Source: Sinorhizobium meliloti 4H41 (GTDB taxonomy: Bacteria; Pseudomonadota; Alphaproteobacteria; Rhizobiales; Rhizobiaceae). Taken from it: a stretch of 64,000 bases of DNA. Position numbers and translations under genes: made by a program. The notes under the pieces were generated by a model that did no database searches, was not told the origin of the DNA, and saw only the letters and a list, made by a program, of their open reading frames with translations. The stretch is from NCBI RefSeq assembly GCF_000375585.1, contig NZ_AQWP01000002.1:310001-374000 (forward strand), written 5' to 3'. Of this stretch, positions 49,726 through 58,467 are shown in pieces; position 1 is the first letter of the stretch, and each line of letters opens with the position of its first letter.

Positions 49726-49753
49726 TAGAGGGGCGGCCAGCCGCCCCTCTAAA
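49724..49753 (-). terminator. terminator-like hairpin after gnd
   Basis: TTTAGAGGGGCGGC and its exact complement form a 14-bp stem with a 2-base spacer, 11 bp after the gnd stop on the minus strand. The stem ends in AAA/TTT rather than a long T-tract. Confidence 0.7.
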
Positions 49754-49764
49754 CTCATGCGAAT

Positions 49765-51195
49765 TCAAGCGTTCAGACCGCTGCCCCACGGTCCGTGATG
49801 GCTGTCTGCACCATCGATACGGTCGAAACCGTGGGCGCCGAAGAAGTCGCGCTGCGCCTGGATGACATTGGCCGTGCCGCGGCCGCGGCGGTAGCTGTCG
49901 AAATAGCCGAGCGCCGAGGCCAGCGCAGGCACCGGAAGACCGCCGAGGACGGCCGTCGAAACCACCCGTCGCAACGCACCATCGCTCTCCTTGACCATGG
50001 CAGCGAAAGCCGGGGTGACGATCAGGTTCGCCGCATCCGGTGCCTTGGTGAAGGCGGTGGTGATCTCGTCGAGGAACTGCGAGCGGATGATGCAGCCGGC
50101 GCGCCAGATCTTTGCGATCGTGGGCATCGGCAGGTTCCAGCCGAACTCCTTCGAAGCCGCCGCCATCACTGCGAAGCCTTGCGCATAGGCGCCGATCTTG
50201 GCGGCGAGCAGCGCGTTTTCGAGGTCCTTGATGAAAGCGTCCCTGTCGGCCACCTTGACTTCGCCGACCGGAGGCAGACCGAGAACCTTCTCGGCGGCTT
50301 CCCGCTCTTCCTTCGCCGAGGAGATGCTGCGGGCTGCGACCGCCGCTTCGATCGCGGTCGCCGGCACGCCCATGTTCTGCGCCTCGATCACCGACCATTT
50401 GCCGGTGCCCTTCTGACCGGCCTTGTCGAGGATCATATCGACGATGGGATTGCCGGTCAGCGGATCGGCGGCCTTAAGGACCTTCTCGGTGATTTCGATC
50501 AGGTAGGAGTTGAGCCGGCCCTTGTTCCAGGCACCGAAGACCTCGCCGATCTCCTGTGCCGTCATCTTCAATCCGTCACGCAGGATGCCGTAAATCTCGG
50601 CGATCATCTGCATATCGGCATATTCGATGCCGTTGTGGATCGTCTTGACGAAGTGCCCCGCCCCGTTCTCGCCGAGCCAGGCGACGCAGGGGTCGCTATC
50701 GTATTTCGCAGCGATCGAGGTCAGAACCTTCTCGACGCGATGATAGGATTCTTCCGTGCCGCCGACCATGATCGAGGGCCCATGGCGGGCGCCTTCCTCG
50801 CCACCGGAGACACCCATGCCGATGAAGGTGAGGCCCGAATCCTTCAGACCCTCGAAACGGCGCATCGTGTCGCGGAAATTGGCGTTGCCCGCATCGATCA
50901 TGATGTCGCCCTTGGCGAGATGGGGTTTCAGGGCCTCCATCTGCTGGTCGACCGGATCGCCGGCCTTGATCATGATGATGATCGGACGCGGCGGGCGGAT
51001 GGCGGCGACGAATTCTTCGATCGTTTCGCAGGGAACGATCTGGTCCTTCAGCGCGCCGGCCTCAGCGTAGAATTTGCGCGTCGCGTCGACCGTGCGGTTG
51101 AAAACGGCGATCCTGTTGCCTTTTTCAGCGATGTTGAGCGCCAGGTTCGAGCCCATGACTCCGAGACCGATTAGGCCGATTTCCGCCTGTGACAC
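49765..51195 (-). CDS. gnd: 6-phosphogluconate dehydrogenase (decarboxylating)
   Basis: The protein has 476 residues. It has the NADP-binding start IGLIGLGVMGSNLALN, the substrate motif GVSGGEEGARHGPSIM, and the catalytic Lys in GAGHFVKTIHNGIEYADMQ. It converts 6-phosphogluconate to ribulose 5-phosphate and CO2. The GTG at 51195 has a GGAGG site eight bases upstream and gives the family-standard N terminus. Confidence 0.97.
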   Translation of the reverse strand: MSQAEIGLIGLGVMGSNLALNIAEKGNRIAVFNRTVDATRKFYAEAGALKDQIVPCETIEEFVAAIRPPRPIIIMIKAGDPVDQQMEALKPHLAKGDIMIDAGNANFRDTMRRFEGLKDSGLTFIGMGVSGGEEGARHGPSIMVGGTEESYHRVEKVLTSIAAKYDSDPCVAWLGENGAGHFVKTIHNGIEYADMQMIAEIYGILRDGLKMTAQEIGEVFGAWNKGRLNSYLIEITEKVLKAADPLTGNPIVDMILDKAGQKGTGKWSVIEAQNMGVPATAIEAAVAARSISSAKEEREAAEKVLGLPPVGEVKVADRDAFIKDLENALLAAKIGAYAQGFAVMAAASKEFGWNLPMPTIAKIWRAGCIIRSQFLDEITTAFTKAPDAANLIVTPAFAAMVKESDGALRRVVSTAVLGGLPVPALASALGYFDSYRRGRGTANVIQAQRDFFGAHGFDRIDGADSHHGPWGSGLNA

Positions 51196-51627
51196 GTGAT
51201 TGCCTCCATTGGACAGGAGAGCCGGCCACGGCGCGCAATCGCGCGCGTGCCGGCCCTTCGAATTGATCTGCGCGTGTCTGTCACCCCCCAGAAAATCAGG
51301 GACCGGACGGCACGCGGCGGCGGAGGCTGTTTTGGCATTCAAATCGATTTACGACAAGCCGTTCCTGACAAATTCAAACCTTTTCCGGCCCCTGTTCGAC
51401 GCCTTGAACACGCGCCGGAAGGCACCCTCTACATCCTCTTTCTGAATGCGTCCGAAGCGAATCCACGGAATATATCGCCTCCCGCCCTGTGTTCTGCCCG
51501 TTCCAGCCCCGTAGAGCCTTGATCTGAGTCGAGTTTGCACCGTAATGCCGCAGAACACGTCCGAGTCCCCCGCGCGACTAGAACGAGGGGCCGGCGCAAC
51601 CTCCAATGCAATAGGAGCGAGGACCGT
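51196..51627. promoter_or_regulatory. divergent promoter region of gnd and the AGCS symporter
   Basis: No gene is visible. A GC-rich imperfect hairpin (51221-51254, GCCGGC...GCCGGC around GCGCGC) lies just upstream of the gnd ribosome site, in its mRNA leader. The remainder shows no clear operator. Confidence 0.4.
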
Positions 51628-53046
51628 ATGGAAACGATCATCGGCTTTCTGAACACGATCTTCTGGGGCTATGTGCTCATCTATGGTCTACTTGCGGTCG
51701 GCCTCTATTTCACGGTCCGGCTCGGTTTTCCCCAAATCGTTCATTTCGCCGAAATGTTCCGGGTCTTAAGCCGCGGCGGCAGCAAGGATGCGGCCGGAAT
51801 CAGCCCCTTCCAGGCGCTTATGGTCAGCCTCGCCTCACGTGTCGGAACCGGTAACCTCGCAGGCGTTGCGGTCGCTCTCTATCTCGGCGGACCCGGCGCG
51901 ACCTTCTGGATGTGGATCGTGGCGTTCGTCGGCATGGCGACCGCCTATGCCGAGAGCGCGCTGGCTCAGCTGTACAAGATTCGCAACGAGGACGGGCAAT
52001 ACCGCGGCGGGCCGGCTTTCTATATCGCTCGCGGCCTCAATGCGCCCTGTGCGGCCACGATCTTCTCGGCCTGCCTCATCCTCTCCTTCGGTCTCGTGTT
52101 CAACGCCGTTCAGGCAAACTCGATCGCCGATGCGGTCGAGGGTGCCTTCGGTGTGCCCAAACTCGCAGTGGGCGTGGCCGTTGCGCTACTCTCCGGCGTG
52201 GTGATCTTCGGCGGCATCCGCCAGATTGCCCGCGTCGCCGAGATTGTCGTCCCCTTCATGGCCGCGGCCTATCTGCTCACGGCCGTCTACGTGCTGATCG
52301 CAAATGCCTCGGCGGTGCCGGGCGTACTCTGGACGATCATCTCGAGCGCCTTCGGCTTTCAGGAAGCGGCCGGCGGCATCACCGGCGGGATTGCTGCGGC
52401 GATGCTCAACGGCGTCAAACGCGGCCTCTTCTCGAACGAGGCGGGCATGGGTTCGGCTCCGAATATCGCAGCCGTGGCGACCCCTGTACCGCACCATCCC
52501 TCGTCGCAGGGCTTCGTGCAATCCCTGGGCGTTTTCATCGACACGATACTGATCTGCACCGCGACATCGGTGATGATCCTGCTTTCGGGCACGCTGGAAC
52601 CCGGCTCCGGCGTCACCGGGACACAGCTCACACAGGCGGCGATGAGCACGCATATCGGCTCGGCCGGGACCTATTTCATCGCCATCGCGATCTTCTTCTT
52701 CGCTTTCACCTCGATCATCGGCAACTATTCCTACGCCGAAAACGCGCTGACCTATCTCGGCGGGGGCAACCGACTCGGGCTTATGATCATGCGTTGCGCC
52801 ACGCTGGCGATGGTCGTCTGGGGAGCCTACGAAAGCATCACCACCGTTTTCGACGCGGCCGACGCCTCCATGGGACTGATGGCGACGATCAATCTCGTCG
52901 CGATCCTGCTCCTTTCGGGGACCATCGCAAAGCTGACGAAAGACTATTTTGAACAGCGTAAGGCAGGCGCCGTCCCGGTTTTCCACGCGGCCGATTATCC
53001 GGAGCTGCAGGGAAAGATCGACGGCGAGATCTGGTCGCGCGATTAG
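51628..53046 (+). CDS. sodium:alanine/glycine symporter (AGCS family)
   Basis: The protein has 472 residues and about eleven helices, with AGCS signatures VSLASRVGTGNLAGVAVAL, GMATAYAESALAQLYK and KRGLFSNEAGMGSAPNIAA. It couples sodium influx to uptake of alanine, glycine or a related amino acid. A GGAGCGAGG site precedes the ATG at 51628. It is monocistronic. Confidence 0.95.
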   Translation: METIIGFLNTIFWGYVLIYGLLAVGLYFTVRLGFPQIVHFAEMFRVLSRGGSKDAAGISPFQALMVSLASRVGTGNLAGVAVALYLGGPGATFWMWIVAFVGMATAYAESALAQLYKIRNEDGQYRGGPAFYIARGLNAPCAATIFSACLILSFGLVFNAVQANSIADAVEGAFGVPKLAVGVAVALLSGVVIFGGIRQIARVAEIVVPFMAAAYLLTAVYVLIANASAVPGVLWTIISSAFGFQEAAGGITGGIAAAMLNGVKRGLFSNEAGMGSAPNIAAVATPVPHHPSSQGFVQSLGVFIDTILICTATSVMILLSGTLEPGSGVTGTQLTQAAMSTHIGSAGTYFIAIAIFFFAFTSIIGNYSYAENALTYLGGGNRLGLMIMRCATLAMVVWGAYESITTVFDAADASMGLMATINLVAILLLSGTIAKLTKDYFEQRKAGAVPVFHAADYPELQGKIDGEIWSRD

Positions 53047-53127
53047 CGACAGGGCGGGACCGCCGAGGCATTCCTTGTCTCGGTGAGAGGCATTGACCGC
53101 GCGGGTTCGCCGGCGCAAAAAAGGGCA

Positions 53128-54045
53128 ATGGGAACGTCCTGCCCCGCATACGACGAAGACGCTGGCGCCGCCGACCGGCTCCGGCAGGAGGTTGCGGCCG
53201 GCTGTTCAGGCGTCGATAGGCCGAGGCTCTGCCCTCCCGCGCTCGCCCAGACGAGCGGAATCTACCGCGAGCAGTCGCCCCCGGCGGCGCTCGCCTCCTA
53301 CTTCAAATGCCTCTGGCTGCACCGCATGCCCGACGGCGCCCCCTCGACCATCGCCGTCGTCCCCGACGGTTGCAGCGACATCATCTGGTCGTCGAAGGGA
53401 CTGGCCATCGTCGGTCCCGACAGGGTCGCCGCCTTTCCGAAGCTTCCTGCCGGCGAAACCATCATCGGCGCTCGGTTCCGGATCGGCGCGGCGGCGCCGT
53501 GGTTGCGCACGCCGCTCCGCGAAATCACCGGCCAAACGGTGCCGCTCCATCTCGTCTGGGGTCCGGCTGCGAACGAAATCGAGGCGCGGATGCGCGAAGC
53601 GGCGAGCACGCCGGAGCGGCTCGGTGTTCTTGCCGCGGCCCTGCTTGGACGCCTATCCGCCGCCGCCGAGCCGCCGCCGCCGGACATTGCGGCTTGCGTC
53701 GCACACCTTCAGGTCGACCGGCTGACCTTAGACGATCCCGTCCGGTCCCTTGTCCGAGAGATCGGTACCAGCGAGCGGACATTTCGCCGTCTGTGCCACG
53801 AGCATCTCGGCTACGGCGCAAAGACCCTCGACCGCATTCTGCGCCTGCAGCGCTTCCTGGCCGCCTGCCGGTCGCGGCCCGGGGACACGCTGGCAAACAT
53901 TGCTGTCGATGCCGGCTATGCCGATCAGGCCCATCTTGCCCGGGAGGCAAGAGGGCTCACATCCTTCACGCCGCGCGAAATCCAGCGGCAGTTGGCCGCG
54001 CGCTTCGGCCTTGGCCGGGTTGAGAATTCCCACATAACAGACTGA
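53128..54045 (+). CDS. AraC-family regulator with DUF6597-like N-terminal domain
   Basis: The protein has about 305 residues. The N-terminal part has VVPDGCSDIIW and AGARFR-like IIGARFRIGAAAPWL, the pattern of the DUF6597 class of AraC regulators. The C-terminal HTH pair is VREIGTSERTFRRLCHEHLGY and ANIAVDAGYADQAHLAREAR. The ATG at 53128 follows AAGGGC; a GTG at 53083 would add 15 residues. It precedes the SRPBCC/VOC pair by 104 bp and may control it. Confidence 0.88.
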   Translation: MGTSCPAYDEDAGAADRLRQEVAAGCSGVDRPRLCPPALAQTSGIYREQSPPAALASYFKCLWLHRMPDGAPSTIAVVPDGCSDIIWSSKGLAIVGPDRVAAFPKLPAGETIIGARFRIGAAAPWLRTPLREITGQTVPLHLVWGPAANEIEARMREAASTPERLGVLAAALLGRLSAAAEPPPPDIAACVAHLQVDRLTLDDPVRSLVREIGTSERTFRRLCHEHLGYGAKTLDRILRLQRFLAACRSRPGDTLANIAVDAGYADQAHLAREARGLTSFTPREIQRQLAARFGLGRVENSHITD

Positions 54046-54149
54046 TTCAAGAGACTATTACGTGCGTGGGCCCGCCGGCGCCAAGGTTGGCCGTTTCGTT
54101 CAAGACCGTTGCCCGGAGCAATGCTATAAATCCCAGGACGGAGGAACGC

Positions 54150-54593
54150 ATGGCGACGATGACGGCCCGGATTATCCACACCTCGATCGAGCGCGACTGG
54201 CGCGAGGTCTATGCCTTCATGGCAGACCACGAGAAGATGCCGCTCTGGGCGACCGGTCTCTCCTCCGGGCTCACGCGCGACGGCGACGAGTGGATCGCAC
54301 CCGGGCCTCTCGGCAATGCCCGCGTCCGCTTCGTCGCCGACAACGAATTCGGTGTGGTCGACCACCTCGTGACACTCGATAACGGCGCGCGCGTCCACAA
54401 TGCGCTTCGCGTCGTGCCGAACGGCGACGGCGCGGAAGTCATGTTCACCCTGCTCAGGCAGCCCGGCATGACCGATGCGCAATTCGCCGATGACGCGGCC
54501 TGGGTCGAAAAGGATCTTGCCGCGCTCAAATCCATCCTGGAAACCGGTAATCACAAGCAGGAAGGCGACAAAGCCAATGGCCAGCAAAGGTAA
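54150..54593 (+). CDS. SRPBCC-family protein
   Basis: The protein has 147 residues and a polyketide-cyclase/START-like fold is suggested by IERDWREVYAFMADHEKMPLWA at the N terminus and a long C-terminal helix. It probably binds a hydrophobic ligand; the function is unknown. A GGAGG site precedes the ATG at 54150. It overlaps the following VOC gene by 17 bases, so the two are translated together. Confidence 0.82.
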   Translation: MATMTARIIHTSIERDWREVYAFMADHEKMPLWATGLSSGLTRDGDEWIAPGPLGNARVRFVADNEFGVVDHLVTLDNGARVHNALRVVPNGDGAEVMFTLLRQPGMTDAQFADDAAWVEKDLAALKSILETGNHKQEGDKANGQQR

Positions 54594-54930
54594 CGACAAA
54601 CGCATCGACTATGTCGAGTTCAATGTGACGGATATCGCCGCGAGCAAGACCTTCTACGGCAGCGCCTTCGGCTGGACCTTCACGGATTACGGCCCGGAAT
54701 ATTGCGAGTTCGCCGACGGGCGGTTGACGGGCGGTTTCACCACACTTGGTCCGGTTCGCAGCGGCGGTCCGCTCGTCATCATCTATGCCGACCAGATCGA
54801 GGACGCTCAGCGACAGGTCGAAGCCGCAGGCGGCAAGATCCTGAAGCCTATCTTCACCTTCCCGGGCGGCCGGCGGTTCCATTTTGCCGACCCCGATGGC
54901 TATGAGCTGGCGGTGTGGTCCGCGCAGTAG
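54577..54930 (+). CDS. VOC-family (glyoxalase-like) protein
   Basis: The protein has 117 residues and is a single vicinal-oxygen-chelate module: IDYVEFNVTDIAASKTFYGSAFGW at the start and FHFADPDGYELAVW at the end. Such proteins include glyoxalases, dioxygenases and resistance proteins. It has no fused partner. The substrate is unknown. Confidence 0.9.
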   Translation: MASKGNDKRIDYVEFNVTDIAASKTFYGSAFGWTFTDYGPEYCEFADGRLTGGFTTLGPVRSGGPLVIIYADQIEDAQRQVEAAGGKILKPIFTFPGGRRFHFADPDGYELAVWSAQ

Positions 54931-54942
54931 CCGTAAGCCTGT

Positions 54943-55029
54943 TCATTCGCCGAAGCGGATGAACAGCGCGCCGACGAGCCCGAAGACGACGATGCACTGC
55001 AGGATGAACATCGGCCATTCCTGTGCCAT
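54943..55029 (-). CDS. 28-residue single-helix membrane microprotein
   Basis: A GGAGG site six bases upstream precedes the ATG at 55029. The frame encodes MAQEWPMFILQCIVVFGLVG followed by ALFIRFGE and a TGA, that is, one hydrophobic helix with a short polar start and a basic-acidic end. This is the architecture of small regulatory membrane proteins. It lies 135 bp after lpxXL on the same strand and ends 12 bp from the convergent VOC gene. The coding evidence is the ribosome site and helix alone. Confidence 0.6.
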   Translation of the reverse strand: MAQEWPMFILQCIVVFGLVGALFIRFGE

Positions 55030-55099
55030 CTCGTTTCCTCCTTCGGCGGACGCCGTCACGGTTCTCGTCGCGCATGCCCGGCGCACTCCAGACAATCCC

Positions 55100-55117
55100 T
55101 AAATCGGCACCGATTTA
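55100..55117. promoter_or_regulatory. palindrome upstream of the microprotein
   Basis: TAAATCGGCACCGATTTA is a perfect 7-4-7 palindrome between lpxXL and the microprotein start. It may be an operator; no regulator can be named. Confidence 0.4.
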
Positions 55118-55164
55118 AGGAGGCGGCAGCTTCCGAGGGGAAAGATGTCCGTCAGGAGACCGGC

Positions 55165-56088
55165 TCAAAGCGTCCGCTTGATGTGCCAGCGGTCATGATA
55201 CCAGAGCCACTGGCCCGGATATTCGCGAACCCAGCTCTCGACCTTGTCGTTCAACATCTGCGCCGTTGCCGTGACATCGACGCTGCCGTCGGCCCTGCGG
55301 GGGATTTCGACCGCCGCCTCGAGCTCCAGCCGGAAGCGGTTGCCGGGCAGGCGAATGCAACGGGCCGGATAGACCTCGCAATTGAACTGGCGGACGAGCT
55401 TGGCAAGCAGCGGATTCGTCTGCACGGGCTGCCCGAAGAACTTCGTCTTCAGGCCCTTGCGGAACTTCTGGTCGACGAGCACGCCGACTCCGCCGCCGCG
55501 TTCGAGCTGCCTGGCAAGGGCGAAGGAGGAGCCGGCATGCGACGGCACGAGGTTGCCCATGCGCTCCTTGCGGAACTCGAATACCCGGTCGGCGAGATAG
55601 GGATTGTTCGGCGGCCGGAAGAGCACCGTCACGTCGAGGCCGAAAGCCGAGCCGGCAACCGGCAGCATTTCGAAATTGCCGCTATGGGCCGTGAAGACGA
55701 TGAACGGCCGCGGATTGTCTCGCAGCTCCAGGAAGAGAGGGATGCCCGAAACCTCCACCCTGCCCGGCTCCGCGCGCGCCGGATCGAAGTCGAAGAGCTG
55801 ATCGAGGAACACGTATTCGGCGGCGAGCCGCCCCATATTGCCCCAGCTTTCGAGCGCGATCGCCGCGATCTCGGCATCGCTCTTCTCGGGAAAGGCATTG
55901 CGCAGATTGATCAGCGTCAGCTTGTGACGACCGGTCTTCGGCCCGATCCAGCGGGCAATGCGATCCGTGAAGTTGATCGCCATGTCCGCGGGGAAAAGCT
56001 TGAGTATCGTGAGAAGCAGCAGGACGAGCTGCGCGATCGACCATTGACGGAATCGATTCGCAGCAAGCACCAGCCGTGTGATCAGCAT
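55165..56088 (-). CDS. lpxXL: LpxXL, lipid A very-long-chain fatty acid acyltransferase
   Basis: The protein has about 307 residues of the LpxL/HtrB family: one N-terminal membrane helix, then the HX4-type catalytic motif in FTAHSGNFEMLP and VDQKFRKGLKTKFFG. In rhizobia LpxXL transfers the 27-hydroxyoctacosanoyl chain from AcpXL to lipid A. The ATG at 56088 is chosen; a TTG at 56103 overlapping the adh2XL stop would add five residues. It is the last gene of the acpXL cluster. Confidence 0.92.
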   Translation of the reverse strand: MLITRLVLAANRFRQWSIAQLVLLLLTILKLFPADMAINFTDRIARWIGPKTGRHKLTLINLRNAFPEKSDAEIAAIALESWGNMGRLAAEYVFLDQLFDFDPARAEPGRVEVSGIPLFLELRDNPRPFIVFTAHSGNFEMLPVAGSAFGLDVTVLFRPPNNPYLADRVFEFRKERMGNLVPSHAGSSFALARQLERGGGVGVLVDQKFRKGLKTKFFGQPVQTNPLLAKLVRQFNCEVYPARCIRLPGNRFRLELEAAVEIPRRADGSVDVTATAQMLNDKVESWVREYPGQWLWYHDRWHIKRTL

Positions 56089-56099
56089 CCGCACGAAGA

Positions 56100-57128
56100 T
56101 CAATCCATCCGCAACACGATCTTGCCGAAGATCTGGCGCGACTCCATACGCTCCAGCGCACGGTCGATATCGTTGAGCCCCACCTCGGTATCGATCACCG
56201 GGTGAACGAGCCCGCGCCCCATCTTCTGCATGGCGTTCGCCATGTTCTCCATGCGGCAGCCGAAGGAGCCGAGCAGTTTCAGCTGCTGCTGAAACAGCAT
56301 CATCAGGTTCATGTCGGTCGAGACGCCGGAAGTCGAGCCGCAGGTGACGAGGCGTCCGCCCCGCTTCATCGACAGCATGGAGCCCGCCCAGGTATCCTTG
56401 CCGACATGTTCGAAGACGACATCGACGCCCTTCTTCTTCGTCAGCTTCCGCACGACGCCTTCGAAACGATCGGTCCGGTAATTGATGACGTGGTCGGCAC
56501 CGAGAGCCTTCGCCCTGTCGATCTTGTCGTCCGATCCGACCGTGGTGATGACCGTGCAGCCGATCTTCTTGGCGAGCTGGATCGCGGCCGTGCCGATACC
56601 GGATCCGCCCGCATGGACGAGGATCGTCTCGCCGGGTTCGAGCCTGGCGTTGTCGAACAGCATGTGCTCGACGGTACCGAAGGTGACCGGCGCCAGCGCC
56701 GCGCCGATTTCATCGACACCCGGGGGTGCAGGCACCAACAGGCGCGCCGGAAGGTTGACCTTCTCCTGCGCGAAGCCGTCCAGATGGAAGCCATGGACGC
56801 CTCCGACATGTTCGCAGAGATTGTCGCGCCCCTCGCGGCACGGGCGGCAGAGGCCGCAGGTACGCGCACCGTAGATCGAGACGAGCTGGCCGGGGAGCAC
56901 ATTGGCGACGCCCGGACCGATGCTCTCCACGACGCCGGAGGCTTCCGCGCCGATGACGAGCGGCATCTTGCGCTTGGCGAAAGCCATGCCGCGCCAGCCC
57001 CAGACGTCGATATGATTGAGCGCGACCGCCTTGACCCGCAGCGTCACCTCGCCAGGACCGGGCGCCTCCGGCTCCGGCAGATCGGTGATTTCAAGCTTGC
57101 GGTCATCGAGCAATTGCAGGGCGCGCAT
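56100..57128 (-). CDS. adh2XL: Adh2XL, MDR dehydrogenase of the acpXL cluster
   Basis: The protein has 342 residues in the zinc alcohol dehydrogenase fold. The structural zinc Cys set is intact (CGLCRPCREGRDNLC). The usual catalytic-zinc ligands are not: ALNHIDVW and IGAEASG replace the Cys and His motifs, so it may work as an enoyl or keto reductase without catalytic zinc. Position between fabF1XL and lpxXL matches the known rhizobial cluster, where it takes part in making the C28 chain. The exact step is not established here. Confidence 0.9.
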   Translation of the reverse strand: MRALQLLDDRKLEITDLPEPEAPGPGEVTLRVKAVALNHIDVWGWRGMAFAKRKMPLVIGAEASGVVESIGPGVANVLPGQLVSIYGARTCGLCRPCREGRDNLCEHVGGVHGFHLDGFAQEKVNLPARLLVPAPPGVDEIGAALAPVTFGTVEHMLFDNARLEPGETILVHAGGSGIGTAAIQLAKKIGCTVITTVGSDDKIDRAKALGADHVINYRTDRFEGVVRKLTKKKGVDVVFEHVGKDTWAGSMLSMKRGGRLVTCGSTSGVSTDMNLMMLFQQQLKLLGSFGCRMENMANAMQKMGRGLVHPVIDTEVGLNDIDRALERMESRQIFGKIVLRMD

Positions 57129-57171
57129 GGTTTTTCCTTTGCGGCAGGCAGGTATTCGGTCCTCGAGCGGC

Positions 57172-58455
57172 TCAAGCCGGCTCGGCGGTCATGACGAGGC
57201 TGGCGTTCTGGCCGCCGAAGCCGAAGGAGTTCGACAGCACTGCAGTCACCTGCTGGCTGCGCTTTACGTTCGGCACGACGTCGAGAACGATCGCGGGGTC
57301 GGGGTTCTGGTAGTTGATCGTCGGCGGCAGCGTGCCGCTGAGCATCGTCTGGAGCGAGAAGACTGCTTCGACCGCACCGGCTGCCGTCAGCGTGTGGCCG
57401 ATCATCGACTTGTTGGATGAGACCGGGATCGACGGCAACCGCTCGCCGAAGACCGCGGACATCGACAAATACTCCATCTTGTCGTTTTCGGGCGTGGAGG
57501 TGCCGTGGGCATTGATGTAGCCGATCCCGGCTTCGTCGATGCCCGCATCCGCAAGTGCTGCGCGGATCGTCGCGATCGCCGGTCCGCCATCTGGGGAGGA
57601 ACGCGTGCGGTGGAAGAGGTCGGCCTTTTCGCCGCAGCCCTTGAGAATACCGTAGATGCGGGCGCCGCGAGCGACCGCCGCTTCCAGCGATTCGAGCACG
57701 AGCGTCGCGGCGCCTTCCGCAATCACGAAACCGTCGCGATCCTTGGTGAAGGGCTTCGAAGCCTTTTCCGGCGGCTCGTTCTGTGTGGAGAGCGCCGAGA
57801 GCAGCGAGAAGCGGATGAGAGCCTCGGCACTGACCGAGCCGTCGGTCGCAACCGTGAGCGCCCTGTCGGTCCTGCCCTGGCGGATGGCTTCGACGCCGAG
57901 CTGTATGGCGGTCGCCCCGGATGCGCAGGCCGTCGAAAGCGTCACCGGAAGGCCACGCGTTCCGAATCGATCGGCAAGACGCTCCGAGATCGAGCCGAAA
58001 AGCACGGCCTCGTGGAAGGCCGGATCGGCCTTCTGCCGCATTGCCGCGAGAAAGCGGTTATAAGCGTCGCCCGGCTGGCTCGACGGCGGCGAGCGGTCGG
58101 CAAGCTCGAAACGGGCATTCCACTCAGGCTCGATCGGCGGGGCCGCCAGGAAGAGCGGACCGTTGAATTCGCCGGAAAGGCCGGCCTGCGCCAGGGCCTC
58201 CAGCGTCGTTTCGCGCGCCATCGCATAGGAACGCTCGACGGCATTCTCCGCAGGGATCTCGATGAAGTCGACCGTGCCGCTGATGCGGGTCGAAAGAGCA
58301 TCGGTCGGGAACCGGGTGATCCTGTGGATGCCCGATACGCCCCCGGTGAGCGCCGCCCAATTATCGTCGAGCCCCTGCCCGAGCGAGGTGATGACGCCCA
58401 TGCCGGTGACAGCAACGATCGGACGGCCGAGGTGGTCCTTATAAGCCTTGCTCAT
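57172..58455 (-). CDS. fabF1XL: FabF1XL, beta-ketoacyl-ACP synthase II for very-long-chain acyl
   Basis: The protein has 427 residues and the complete Cys-His-His triad of KAS II enzymes: STACASGA, INAHGTST and NKSMIGHT. It elongates acyl chains on AcpXL. It is encoded 12 bp after fabF2XL, with which it probably forms a heterodimer. Confidence 0.94.
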   Translation of the reverse strand: MSKAYKDHLGRPIVAVTGMGVITSLGQGLDDNWAALTGGVSGIHRITRFPTDALSTRISGTVDFIEIPAENAVERSYAMARETTLEALAQAGLSGEFNGPLFLAAPPIEPEWNARFELADRSPPSSQPGDAYNRFLAAMRQKADPAFHEAVLFGSISERLADRFGTRGLPVTLSTACASGATAIQLGVEAIRQGRTDRALTVATDGSVSAEALIRFSLLSALSTQNEPPEKASKPFTKDRDGFVIAEGAATLVLESLEAAVARGARIYGILKGCGEKADLFHRTRSSPDGGPAIATIRAALADAGIDEAGIGYINAHGTSTPENDKMEYLSMSAVFGERLPSIPVSSNKSMIGHTLTAAGAVEAVFSLQTMLSGTLPPTINYQNPDPAIVLDVVPNVKRSQQVTAVLSNSFGFGGQNASLVMTAEPA

Positions 58456-58467
58456 AGTTCGAGCTCC

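Noticed and set aside
51221..51254. Riboswitch in the gnd leader
   Set aside because: The GC-rich hairpin is imperfect and short, with no recognisable conserved riboswitch core. It is noted only as a leader hairpin.
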